Assembly: GCA_900468625.1 (NCBI GenBank)
Contig: UBUL01000039.1
Coordinates: 124,001-188,000 of the forward strand
DNA: 64,000 bases
Origin: Hyphomicrobiales bacterium
GTDB lineage: Bacteria > Pseudomonadota > Alphaproteobacteria > Rhizobiales > Rhizobiaceae
Reading direction: 5' to 3'
Shown here: piece by piece, positions 1 through 7,584 of the stretch
Layout: each line of letters starts with the position of its first letter
Position numbering within the stretch: position 1 is the stretch's first letter
Notes under the pieces: model-generated
What the model saw: only the letters and a program-made list of their open reading frames with translations
The model's database searches: none
What the model was told of the DNA's origin: nothing
Made by a program: the position numbers and the translations under genes

Positions 1-2
1 TT

Positions 3-239
3 TTCGCCGGCAGCGCGGTGCAGGCAGCGCATGTTCCTGATTCCATTGCTGGCGCAGTGCTGATCGGCGTCGATCTCGGTCCCAACCTGTCGGTTACTGG
101 TTCGCTCGCCACCATCCTTTGGCTTGCGGCCCTTAGGCGCGAAGGCCTCCACATAGGCGCGCTGGCCTTCCTGAAAATCGGCGCCGTCGTCATGCTCCCG
201 GCTTTGATCCTCTCGCTTGCAGCACTCGCGCTGATCTGA
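3..239 (+). CDS. arsB: Arsenite efflux pump ArsB, C-terminal end (partial)
   Basis: Only the last 78 codons are in the window; the gene enters from the left edge in this frame and stops at TGA. The visible part reads DLGPNLSVTGSLATILWL followed by a basic turn (RRE) and a hydrophobic terminal helix, which is the typical end of ArsB/SLC13-like arsenite permeases. ArsB exports arsenite across the inner membrane, alone or with an ArsA ATPase. No other ars gene lies to its right, so any ars operon would be upstream of the window. Another ion permease of the same superfamily cannot be fully excluded from so short a piece. Confidence 0.75.
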   Translation, partial: FAGSAVQAAHVPDSIAGAVLIGVDLGPNLSVTGSLATILWLAALRREGLHIGALAFLKIGAVVMLPALILSLAALALI

Positions 240-260
240 GAGCGAACAACATCGAGTTTA

Positions 261-278
261 TAGACGACCGGTCGATTA
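261..278. promoter_or_regulatory. Candidate TetR operator palindrome
   Basis: A perfect 10-bp palindrome CGACCGGTCG (265-274) with partly symmetric TAGA/ATTA flanks lies 18 bp before the TetR-family start at 296. TetR regulators of the NemR kind bind TAGACCGGTCTA-like sites, so autoregulation is a reasonable inference. Confidence 0.45.
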
Positions 279-295
279 TTTGTTACGCACCGCCC

Positions 296-898
296 ATGGT
301 GACAAAAAAGAAATCAGAGCTGACTCGGAGCCATATTCTCGCAATCGGGCGGGAATTGGTGCTGCGCAAGGGTTTCGGAGGTGTCGGCCTCAAAGAACTG
401 CTTGAACAGAGCGCCGTGCCGAAAGGTTCGTTCTATTACTATTTTGCATCCAAAGAGGCTTTCGGCTGCGCCTTGCTGAAACAATATTGCGCCGACTATG
501 CGGAGCGCCTCGATGCGCTTTTCGGCTGGAAGGGCAATGGTCGCCAACGACTGATGCACTATTGGGACGCCTGGCTCTCCGATGGCAACACGGCCAGTCT
601 CGCGGACCGGTGCCTGGTCGTGAAGCTTGCCGCTGAAATCTCCGATCTCTCGGACAACATGCGCGTGATCCTGCTCGGTGGCGTCGAGGATCTCCTTCGC
701 CGCCTTACCAAAACAATAACCGAGGGGCGCGAGGACGGTTCCATTTCACCATCCTGTATCCCGGAGAAGACGGCTCGTTCGCTCTATAGCCTGTGGCTCG
801 GGGCAGCGATCCTGGCCAAGCTTGGAAGAGACAGGACACCGCTCGACCAGGCGATGCTCGCCACGGAACAAGTGCTTTCCGCGCCCGGCAGCCTCTGA
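296..898 (+). CDS. TetR/AcrR family transcriptional regulator
   Basis: A 200-residue TetR-type repressor. The N-terminal helix-turn-helix spans about residues 10-56 and includes GFGGVGLKELLEQS and the recognition-helix segment VPKGSFYYYFASKEAFG, the classic TetR signature. The C-terminal ligand domain is variable, with LADRCLVVKLAAEIS resembling regulators of electrophile-responsive reductases (NemR/AcuR-like). A palindrome lies just upstream and a quinone-oxidoreductase gene starts 40 bp downstream in the same direction. The two are probably one unit in which the regulator senses an electrophile or quinone detoxified by its partner. The ligand is not known. Confidence 0.85.
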   Translation: MVTKKKSELTRSHILAIGRELVLRKGFGGVGLKELLEQSAVPKGSFYYYFASKEAFGCALLKQYCADYAERLDALFGWKGNGRQRLMHYWDAWLSDGNTASLADRCLVVKLAAEISDLSDNMRVILLGGVEDLLRRLTKTITEGREDGSISPSCIPEKTARSLYSLWLGAAILAKLGRDRTPLDQAMLATEQVLSAPGSL

Positions 899-938
899 TC
901 CAGTCCGGACCAGCAAGTCAACAGATAAGGAAGATAAA

Positions 939-1916
939 ATGCGTAGTGCCATCCACGATGTCTTCGGCGATCCGGCTGACGTCCTTTATCTGGCCGACAT
1001 GCCGCTGCCAGAGCCCGCCGCAACAGATGTGCGCATTCGCACGATTCTCTCTCCCATCCACAATCACGATCTTTGGACAGTGCGCGGAGCCTATGGCTAC
1101 AAGCCGCTCCTGCCGGCCATCGGCGGCAGCGAGGCCGTAGGCGTCGTCGATGCAGTGGGATCTGACGTCGACAAGACGTTGATCGGCAAGCGCGTCGTTG
1201 CGGCCGGCGTGCACGGCACATGGGCCGAGCAATTCACGGCGCCGGCCGCCAGCCTCGTTCCCGTTCCGGATGTCATTAGCGACGAAGCCGCCGCCCAGCT
1301 CATCGCCATGCCATTCAGCGCCATTGCGCTTCTGGAATCGCTGCGTGTCGAAAGAGGCGACTGGATCGTCCAGAACGCGGCCAACGGCGCGGTCGGCAAG
1401 ACGCTGGCCATGCTGGCGCGCAGCCGCGGCATCCACATGATCAATCTCGTCCGGCGCGATGGCGGCATCGATGAGCTGTCCGCATTCGGCATAGGGAATG
1501 CCGTCTCGACCGCGTCTTCTGATTGGAAATCGAAGGTCCGTGCCATGGTCGGCGACGCGCCGATCCGCGCTGCCGTCGACTCCGTCGGCGGTGTTGCGAG
1601 TAACGATCTTGCCGACCTTTTGAGCGAAAATGGTCTCTTGGTTTCCTTCGGCACCGCCGCCGGCAAGCCGATGCAGATCGCGTCAAGGGCGGTCATATTC
1701 AAGCAGCTGACGATCAAAGGCTTCTGGGGTATCAAGGTCAGCGCCGCCATGTCTGCGGATGAGCGACGGCGTTTGATCAGCGAACTGATCGCGCGGGTCG
1801 CCTCGGGCGAGGTCAAGCTGCCGGTGGAAGCGGCCTATGACATCACCGAGATTGCGCAAGCGGTAAAATCCTCGCTGGCGCCTGGCAAGGCCGGCAAGGT
1901 TCTTCTGAAGCTGTAG
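939..1916 (+). CDS. Zinc-independent MDR alcohol dehydrogenase / quinone oxidoreductase
   Basis: A 325-residue medium-chain dehydrogenase/reductase. The start is the ATG at 939, which has an AAGGAAG ribosome site six bases upstream; an upstream in-frame ATG at 822 lies inside the TetR gene. The N-terminal GroES-like fold has GGSEAVGVVDAVG in the usual GxEGxG position. The Rossmann part carries NAANGAVGKTLAMLARSRG, a variant of AxGxVG, and then DSVGG and VSFGTAAG. The cysteine ligands of zinc enzymes are absent, so an NADPH:quinone or enone reductase (QOR/MECR-like) is likely. Expression is probably controlled by the adjacent TetR protein. Confidence 0.8.
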   Translation: MRSAIHDVFGDPADVLYLADMPLPEPAATDVRIRTILSPIHNHDLWTVRGAYGYKPLLPAIGGSEAVGVVDAVGSDVDKTLIGKRVVAAGVHGTWAEQFTAPAASLVPVPDVISDEAAAQLIAMPFSAIALLESLRVERGDWIVQNAANGAVGKTLAMLARSRGIHMINLVRRDGGIDELSAFGIGNAVSTASSDWKSKVRAMVGDAPIRAAVDSVGGVASNDLADLLSENGLLVSFGTAAGKPMQIASRAVIFKQLTIKGFWGIKVSAAMSADERRRLISELIARVASGEVKLPVEAAYDITEIAQAVKSSLAPGKAGKVLLKL

Positions 1917-1997
1917 ATCCGGAAATCCCTTCGCGCCAGCACTCGCCGACGGTCAACGCCGGCGGGGCACACCTGTTAAAAATCCGCAAAACCGCTC

Positions 1998-2028
1998 TTG
2001 TCCCTCTAGTGGCTAGAGGATGTAGCAA
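1998..2028 (+). promoter_or_regulatory. MerR-family type promoter of the P1B ATPase gene
   Basis: TTGTCC (1998-2003) and TAGCAA (2023-2028) act as -35 and -10 hexamers separated by 19 bp. The spacer holds a perfect inverted repeat CCTCTAG TGG CTAGAGG (2003-2019). An over-long spacer filled by a dyad is the hallmark of ZntR/CadR/CueR-controlled promoters. The transporter starts 31 bp downstream. No MerR-type regulator gene is in the window. Confidence 0.75.
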
Positions 2029-2058
2029 TGGTTCCCAGAGTTAATCCGGAACCAGAAG

Positions 2059-4374
2059 ATGACGTCGACAACACAACAGAGCCGCTACCGCGTCGAAGGC
2101 ATGGATTGCGCTTCCTGCGCCGCGAAAATCGACACAGCCGTGCGCCGCCTGCAAGGCGTCGAGGATGTTTCCGTCTCGGTCACCGCCGGCACCATGACGG
2201 TCAAGCATCACGCCGATCCCGATCTTCTGCCAAACATAGCCAAGCGAGTCACGGGGCTGGGCTATAAGCTTTTCCCGCTGCCGCAAAGCAACGCCCCCTT
2301 GCCGAAGGTCGAAAAGGACGATCATGCCTGCGGCTGCGGACATGACCATAAGTCCGATGCTCACGACCATGCCGGGCACAGCGGCCATGATCATGGAGCC
2401 GCCGGCCATCGGCATGACCATGCCGGGCATAGCCACGCCCCCGAGGCGCGCGATGCGGCTGTTGCCGACCTTCATGGGCACGATCACGGACCTGCTTCGG
2501 GACCATGGTGGAAATCGGCCAAGGGCCGCCTGACCATCGTCACGGGCATTGCTGTGGCCGCGGCCTGGGCTATCGGCCAGCTCGTTCCCGCCCTGGACGC
2601 CTGGATCTTTACCGCCGCCATGCTTGTGGGCCTGTTGCCGATCGCCCGGCGTGCCTTCATGGCCGCAAGGGCCGGAACACCGTTCTCGATCGAGATGCTG
2701 ATGACGATCGCAGCCGTCGGCGCCGTCGTCATCGGCGCCAGCGAGGAGGCAGCGGCCGTCGTCTTCCTGTTTCTGATCGGCGAATTGCTGGAGGGTGTTG
2801 CCGCCGGCAAGGCGCGCGCCAGCATTCAATCCCTGACGGATCTGGTGCCCAAGACCGCCCTCGTCGAGGAAAATGGCAAGACACTGGAAGTGCAGGCCGA
2901 AAGCCTCGCCGTCGGCGCCGTCATCCTGGTTCGTCCCGGTGACCGCATTCCCGCCGATGGTGTCATTCTCTCCGGCCAAAGCGCCATCGACGAAGCGCCG
3001 GTCACCGGCGAAAGCACGCCCGTTCGCAAGGGTGTCGATGCGGTCGTCTTCGCCGGCACGGTCAACGGCGATGCCGCGCTGCGGGTCCGCGTGACGGCTG
3101 CGGCATCCGACAATACCATCGCCCGGGTCGTCAGGCTGGTCGAGGAAGCGCAGGAATCGAAGGCTCCGACCGAGCGTTTCATTGATCGCTTCTCCCGGTA
3201 TTACACGCCCGGTGTGGTCGCTGTCGGCGCCCTCGTGGCAATCACCCCTCCGCTATTTTGGGGCGGCGCGTGGAGCGAGTGGGTCTACAAGGGCCTCGCC
3301 ATACTCCTGATCGGCTGCCCTTGCGCTCTCGTCATTTCGACACCTGCGGCAATCGCAGCCTCGCTTTCCTCCGGCGCACGGCGCGGCCTGCTGCTGAAGG
3401 GCGGCGCCGTGCTTGAGAATATCGGCAAGATCACCGCCGTCGCGTTCGACAAGACCGGCACTTTGACCGAAGGCAAGCCCAAGGTCACCGATATCGTCGC
3501 CCTCGGCGTCAGCGATACGGAGGTACTGCGATTGGCGGCAGCGCTCGAAACCGGATCCAGCCATCCGCTTGCCCGCGCGATCCTCGACCGGGCCGCAGCA
3601 GCCGGAACGGATATCCCTCAGGTCATCGATGCAAAAGCGATCAGCGGCAAGGGTGTGAGCGGCACCGTCGAGGGTATCGACGTGTTCCTCGGGTCGCCGC
3701 AAGCAGCCGCTGACAGGATCTCGCTGACGGCCGAACAGTCAGCCCGGATCACTGCCCTCAATGACGAAGGAAAGACTGTCTCGATTGTCGTTGCCAAGGG
3801 GGTGGCTGCAGGACTGCTGGCCATGCGCGACGAACCGCGAGCCGATACGGCCGCCGGCCTCAAGGCGCTTACCCAGGCCGGCATCAAGACGGTCATGCTG
3901 ACGGGCGACAATCAGCGCACGGCGCAGGCAATCGGCAAGACGCTCGGCATCGAGGTCAGGGCGCAATTGCTGCCCGAAGACAAGCAGCGGATCGTTGGCG
4001 AGCTGAGGCGGCAGGGTTTTCGTGTCGCCAAGGTCGGCGACGGCATCAATGACGCACCGGCCCTGGCCGCCGCCGACGTCGGGATTGCCATGGGCGGAGG
4101 CACGGATGTCGCGCTGGAAACGGCGGATGCCGCCGTGCTGCACGGCCGCGTCGGAGATGTCATCGAGATGATCGAACTCTCCAAGCGCACGATGAGCAAC
4201 ATCGGCCAGAACATCAGCATCGCTCTCGGCCTGAAGGGTGTGTTCCTGGTCACGACGATCATCGGTATCACCGGGCTCTGGCCGGCGATCCTCGCCGATA
4301 CCGGCGCCACGGTGCTGGTCACCATGAATGCCCTGCGCCTGCTCGCCGTCCGGCCTCACCAGCTAGCGACTTGA
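2059..4374 (+). CDS. zntA: Heavy-metal P1B-type ATPase (Zn/Cd/Pb exporter)
   Basis: A 771-residue metal-exporting P-type ATPase of the inner membrane. An N-terminal heavy-metal-associated domain has GMDCASC (residues 14-20), followed by a His/Asp-rich linker at about 93-145 with many HDH and HAGH repeats. The transmembrane metal site is GCPCALVIS, the phosphorylation site DKTGTL, then the HP locus SSHPLA and the hinge GDGINDAPA. The CPC motif with a His-rich linker fits the ZntA/CadA divalent group rather than CopA. It is probably a single-gene unit under the MerR-type promoter just upstream. The start at 2059 follows GGAACCAGAAG. Confidence 0.93.
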   Translation: MTSTTQQSRYRVEGMDCASCAAKIDTAVRRLQGVEDVSVSVTAGTMTVKHHADPDLLPNIAKRVTGLGYKLFPLPQSNAPLPKVEKDDHACGCGHDHKSDAHDHAGHSGHDHGAAGHRHDHAGHSHAPEARDAAVADLHGHDHGPASGPWWKSAKGRLTIVTGIAVAAAWAIGQLVPALDAWIFTAAMLVGLLPIARRAFMAARAGTPFSIEMLMTIAAVGAVVIGASEEAAAVVFLFLIGELLEGVAAGKARASIQSLTDLVPKTALVEENGKTLEVQAESLAVGAVILVRPGDRIPADGVILSGQSAIDEAPVTGESTPVRKGVDAVVFAGTVNGDAALRVRVTAAASDNTIARVVRLVEEAQESKAPTERFIDRFSRYYTPGVVAVGALVAITPPLFWGGAWSEWVYKGLAILLIGCPCALVISTPAAIAASLSSGARRGLLLKGGAVLENIGKITAVAFDKTGTLTEGKPKVTDIVALGVSDTEVLRLAAALETGSSHPLARAILDRAAAAGTDIPQVIDAKAISGKGVSGTVEGIDVFLGSPQAAADRISLTAEQSARITALNDEGKTVSIVVAKGVAAGLLAMRDEPRADTAAGLKALTQAGIKTVMLTGDNQRTAQAIGKTLGIEVRAQLLPEDKQRIVGELRRQGFRVAKVGDGINDAPALAAADVGIAMGGGTDVALETADAAVLHGRVGDVIEMIELSKRTMSNIGQNISIALGLKGVFLVTTIIGITGLWPAILADTGATVLVTMNALRLLAVRPHQLAT

Positions 4375-4478
4375 AACATCTACGACCGCTGATTGGCAGT
4401 CGGACGCCGCTTCTCCCGATATCGACATCATATTGGCCGGATCTGCACTCGCCGATCCGGTCTGTCGGTGTGCTACCG

Positions 4479-5519
4479 TCAGGAAGCCGAACGCTGAAGG
4501 ACTGTCGCCTCTTTCCAGCCAAGCTCCGGAGCAATCGATGTCACGAAGTCGTGGATGATCTGCCGATATTCCTCGTCATGAAACTCATAAGGCAGCTCGA
4601 GCCGGAATTCGCTGACATGGGACAGAATCGGATCGCTGCGCAAACGTTCGAGGATCTCGTCGGACGAGCCGACAAGATCGCGCGCGAACAATGTACGGCG
4701 CTCGCCCTGAGGTGACAGCGTGCGCTCATGGCGGCCGGCGGCATAGTCGGTATAACGCTTGCGGGTGATCGCATCGGCGCTGTCGAAAGGCACGATGACC
4801 CGGCCGAGCGCCACGCGCCTGGTATCGCCGCCGGACGCGCGATAGGTTTCCAGCTGCCGTGACTGCGCAACGAAGAAATCATCGGTGTGCTCGCCCGTCG
4901 TGACATTGCCGATCAGCAGATTGAAACCATTGCGTCCAGCCCATTCGGCAGACCGCAGCGAGCCGCCGCCATACCAGAGGCGATCGATCAGCCCCTTCGC
5001 ATAGGGCTGCAGACGAGGACGCTGCGGACCGAACGGCGTCTTGATGAGCGTATCGTGATTGCCGACATACGTTCCCTTCAGATTTTCGGCGAAACGCAGC
5101 ACCCTTTGATGGGAGAAATCGTAACTCTCCCAATCGCCGTCGAAGGCGAGCGGACCAATGAGGTCGGCATGCAACGGACGCCCAGCGCTCAAGCCGATAT
5201 TCAAGCGCCCGCGCGACAGCACATCCACGGTCGCCAGATCCTCGGCAAGCCGATACGGGCTTTCATAGCCGATGGGGATGACGGCAGTGCCGAGCTCCAT
5301 ACGGCGCGTGCGCTGCGTCGCCGCGGCCAGAAAGGCACTTGCCGAAGAGATGCCAGGTTCGAGATGGCGCTGGCGAACCCAGGCGCTGCCAAATCCCCTC
5401 TCTTCGCCATATTCGAGCAATTGCAGCGTCTGTTCCAGGCCGGTCAGCGGATCTTCGTCCGGATAGTTTCCTGGTGTAAGAAAGCCGATATGGCTGATCG
5501 ACGGGGCTGGGCGGCTCAT
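4479..5519 (-). CDS. LLM-class flavin-dependent monooxygenase (KPN_01858-like)
   Basis: A 346-residue luciferase-like (bacterial luciferase TIM-barrel) oxidoreductase that uses reduced FMN and O2. Visible family features are ISHIGFLTPGNYP at the N-terminus, GFGSAWVRQRHLEPG, ELGTAVIPIGYESPYRLAED and LSRGRLNIGLSAGRP. The pattern fits the putative FMN-dependent LLM subfamily often found beside sulfur-compound transporters. It is the last gene of the minus-strand operon, 12 bp after a binding-protein gene. The substrate is unknown; by context it may be an S-substituted amino acid or a sulfonate. It has no flavin reductase partner in the window. Confidence 0.8.
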   Translation of the reverse strand: MSRPAPSISHIGFLTPGNYPDEDPLTGLEQTLQLLEYGEERGFGSAWVRQRHLEPGISSASAFLAAATQRTRRMELGTAVIPIGYESPYRLAEDLATVDVLSRGRLNIGLSAGRPLHADLIGPLAFDGDWESYDFSHQRVLRFAENLKGTYVGNHDTLIKTPFGPQRPRLQPYAKGLIDRLWYGGGSLRSAEWAGRNGFNLLIGNVTTGEHTDDFFVAQSRQLETYRASGGDTRRVALGRVIVPFDSADAITRKRYTDYAAGRHERTLSPQGERRTLFARDLVGSSDEILERLRSDPILSHVSEFRLELPYEFHDEEYRQIIHDFVTSIAPELGWKEATVLQRSAS

Positions 5520-5531
5520 GCGGCTGTCTCC

Positions 5532-6470
5532 TCAAAATTTCGGCAGGCCTGGCGGATTGGTTTCCGACTTCGGCAGCGCTTCTTCCGCAAGGTGCCAATG
5601 GTCGAGGATCTTGGCGTAGGTGCCATCCCTGATCAGTCCGTTTGTCGCAAGCGTCAGCGCCGCCGCGAGACCGCTGCCCTTGCGCGTGGTGATCGCGACA
5701 TCGGAGCGATCCGGCCAACCGGCGCTCAGCGTACCCACGCGCTTGATGTCCTTGTCGCGGGCAGCGATGTAGACAAGCTGGGCATGCGGCTGCACGATGA
5801 CGTCGGCGCGATTGGACCGCAGAGCCAGAAGGCTGGCCGCATCGTCATCATAATATTGCAGCTCAATTGGCTTCAGGCCGGCCTTGACATCCTCGCTACT
5901 CCATTTCAGCAGGATGCGCTCCTGGTTGGTACCGGCGCCGACGATGACGCGAAGACCAGCCGCGTCCTTCGGCTCCTTGATCGACCCGATCTTGCTGTCG
6001 TTCTTGACGAAGAAACCGTGCAGGCCCTGGCGATAGGTGGAGAAATCGAACTTCTCTTTGCGCTGCTCGGTGACGCCGACATTGGAGATCACGGCATCAT
6101 ATTTGCCCGAGGTCAGCCCGAGCGGCCAGTCGATCCAGGCGACCGGGACAAGCTCGAGCTTAAGGCCGAGCGCATCGGCAACGGCATTGGCATAATCTGG
6201 ATCTGCGCCGACGACCGTCTTGGCGTCCGTCGCATAGGTCGCAAGCGGAGGACCGCCGGGCGCGACTGCCACGGTGAATGTGCCTGGCGTAACGAACTTG
6301 AAATCCTTTGGGATTGCGGCAATCGCCGCTTCGTTTTTCGCCGCGTGAAGACGTCCCGGCTGTTCCGGGCTCAGATCGAAATCTTCAGCTGCCATTGCCG
6401 GAGCAAGGCCGGTCAAGGTAAGCGCCACTGCGGCTGCCAGCATAGTTTTGAAGTTAATGCGGATAGACAC
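5532..6470 (-). CDS. Amino-acid ABC transporter substrate-binding protein (family 3), copy 1
   Basis: A 312-residue periplasmic binding protein. The GTG at 6470 is preferred as start because it gives a clean signal peptide (SIRINFKTMLAAAVALTLTG, then APAMAAED) and has GGAG/AGG upstream. The SBP_bac_3 fold shows TFTVAVAPGGPPLATYATD, DPDYANAVADALG, GKYDAVISNVGVTEQRKEK and the ligand loop GAGTNQERI. It is about 60 percent similar by eye to the next gene upstream, so the pair arose by duplication. Both should feed the fused permease-ATPase encoded earlier in the operon. The family binds cystine and related polar or S-substituted amino acids. Confidence 0.87.
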   Translation of the reverse strand: MSIRINFKTMLAAAVALTLTGLAPAMAAEDFDLSPEQPGRLHAAKNEAAIAAIPKDFKFVTPGTFTVAVAPGGPPLATYATDAKTVVGADPDYANAVADALGLKLELVPVAWIDWPLGLTSGKYDAVISNVGVTEQRKEKFDFSTYRQGLHGFFVKNDSKIGSIKEPKDAAGLRVIVGAGTNQERILLKWSSEDVKAGLKPIELQYYDDDAASLLALRSNRADVIVQPHAQLVYIAARDKDIKRVGTLSAGWPDRSDVAITTRKGSGLAAALTLATNGLIRDGTYAKILDHWHLAEEALPKSETNPPGLPKF

Positions 6471-6547
6471 GGAACCTGTTTCTCCATTTGAGATGGATGG
6501 GAGCGGACCGACGTGAGCCCCACTGACGCCGGTCCGCCCGACCAACA

Positions 6548-7492
6548 TTACGAACCGCTCTTCGGCAGGCCCGCAGGGTTGGTCTTGGATTGATCGACCG
6601 CTTCGGCTGTCAGGCTCCAGCGCTTCAGCACTTCACCATATTTGCCGTTCTTGATCAGATCGTTGAGTGCGAGGGTGACGGCGTCGGCAAGGCCAGCGCC
6701 CTTTTTCGTCGTCACGGCGATTTCAGCCGTCAGCGGCCAACCGCCCGAGACTGTGCCGACGAGCTTCCTCGTGCCGTTGATGGCGGCCTTATAGGCCTGT
6801 GTCGCATTCGGATTAAATTCGACATCTGCGCGACCGGACTGCAAGCCAAGATCGGCGGCTGCGCGATCGTCGTAATATTGGACCTCGATCGGTTTCAGGC
6901 CGGCTGCCACATTCTGCCGGTCCCATTCGAGAATGATCTTCTCCTGATTGGTGCCGGCCCCGGTAATGACCTTCAGGCCCGCGACATCCTTTGGCTCCTT
7001 GATCGAGGTGATCTTGCTGTCGGCCTTCACGTAGAAGCCGAGCACGTCCCTGCGATAGGTGGAGAAATCGAACTTCAGCTTGCGCTCTTCCGTGACCGTC
7101 ACGTTGGAAATGACAGCATCATACTTTCCTGAGGAGACGCCGAGCGGCCAGTCCTCCCAGGCGACCGGCACCAGGTCAAGCTGCAGGCCGAGGGAGTCGG
7201 CGAGCAACTGCGCGAAATCGGGATCGGTGCCGACGACCGTCTTCGCGTCGGTCGCATAGGTAGCAATCGGCGGATCCCACGGGTTGATCGCGACCGTGAA
7301 CTTGCCGGGATTGACGAACTTGAAGCCCGGCGCAATCGCCTTGATCGCTGCCTCGTCCTTCTCGGCGCGGATGCGATTGGATGTATCCGGGCTCAGGTTG
7401 AACTTTTCGGCCGCAATCGTCGGCGTCCCACTTATTGCTACCGCCGTCAGGACGCCGGCAACGATATATTTTGCTCTCTCAATGAATGTCAT
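6548..7492 (-). CDS. Amino-acid ABC transporter substrate-binding protein (family 3), copy 2
   Basis: A 314-residue paralogue of the neighbouring binding protein. The ATG at 7492 is chosen over 7510 because GAAGGGAA precedes it directly. A signal peptide is present (KYIVAGVLTAVAISG, cleavage near TIAAEK). The core has KFTVAINPWDPPIATYATD, GKYDAVISNVTVTEERKLK, GAGTNQEKI and VSGGWPL. Two binding proteins for one permease suggest either two ligands or an extended range for the importer. It lies 92 bp downstream of the transporter gene and 77 bp upstream of copy 1, in the same operon. Confidence 0.87.
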   Translation of the reverse strand: MTFIERAKYIVAGVLTAVAISGTPTIAAEKFNLSPDTSNRIRAEKDEAAIKAIAPGFKFVNPGKFTVAINPWDPPIATYATDAKTVVGTDPDFAQLLADSLGLQLDLVPVAWEDWPLGVSSGKYDAVISNVTVTEERKLKFDFSTYRRDVLGFYVKADSKITSIKEPKDVAGLKVITGAGTNQEKIILEWDRQNVAAGLKPIEVQYYDDRAAADLGLQSGRADVEFNPNATQAYKAAINGTRKLVGTVSGGWPLTAEIAVTTKKGAGLADAVTLALNDLIKNGKYGEVLKRWSLTAEAVDQSKTNPAGLPKSGS

Positions 7493-7584
7493 TTCCCTTC
7501 TCCATTTCAATTATAAGTTGTTTATGCTGCTATAATGGTCCGCACGCCTGCTGCGTCAGAGCGTCGAATGCTTGCCTGCGACTG

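Noticed and set aside
4887-6491. 534-codon plus-strand open frame opposite the LLM monooxygenase and a binding-protein gene
   Set aside because: It spans two real genes and their junction on the other strand and has no ribosome site or recognisable domain.
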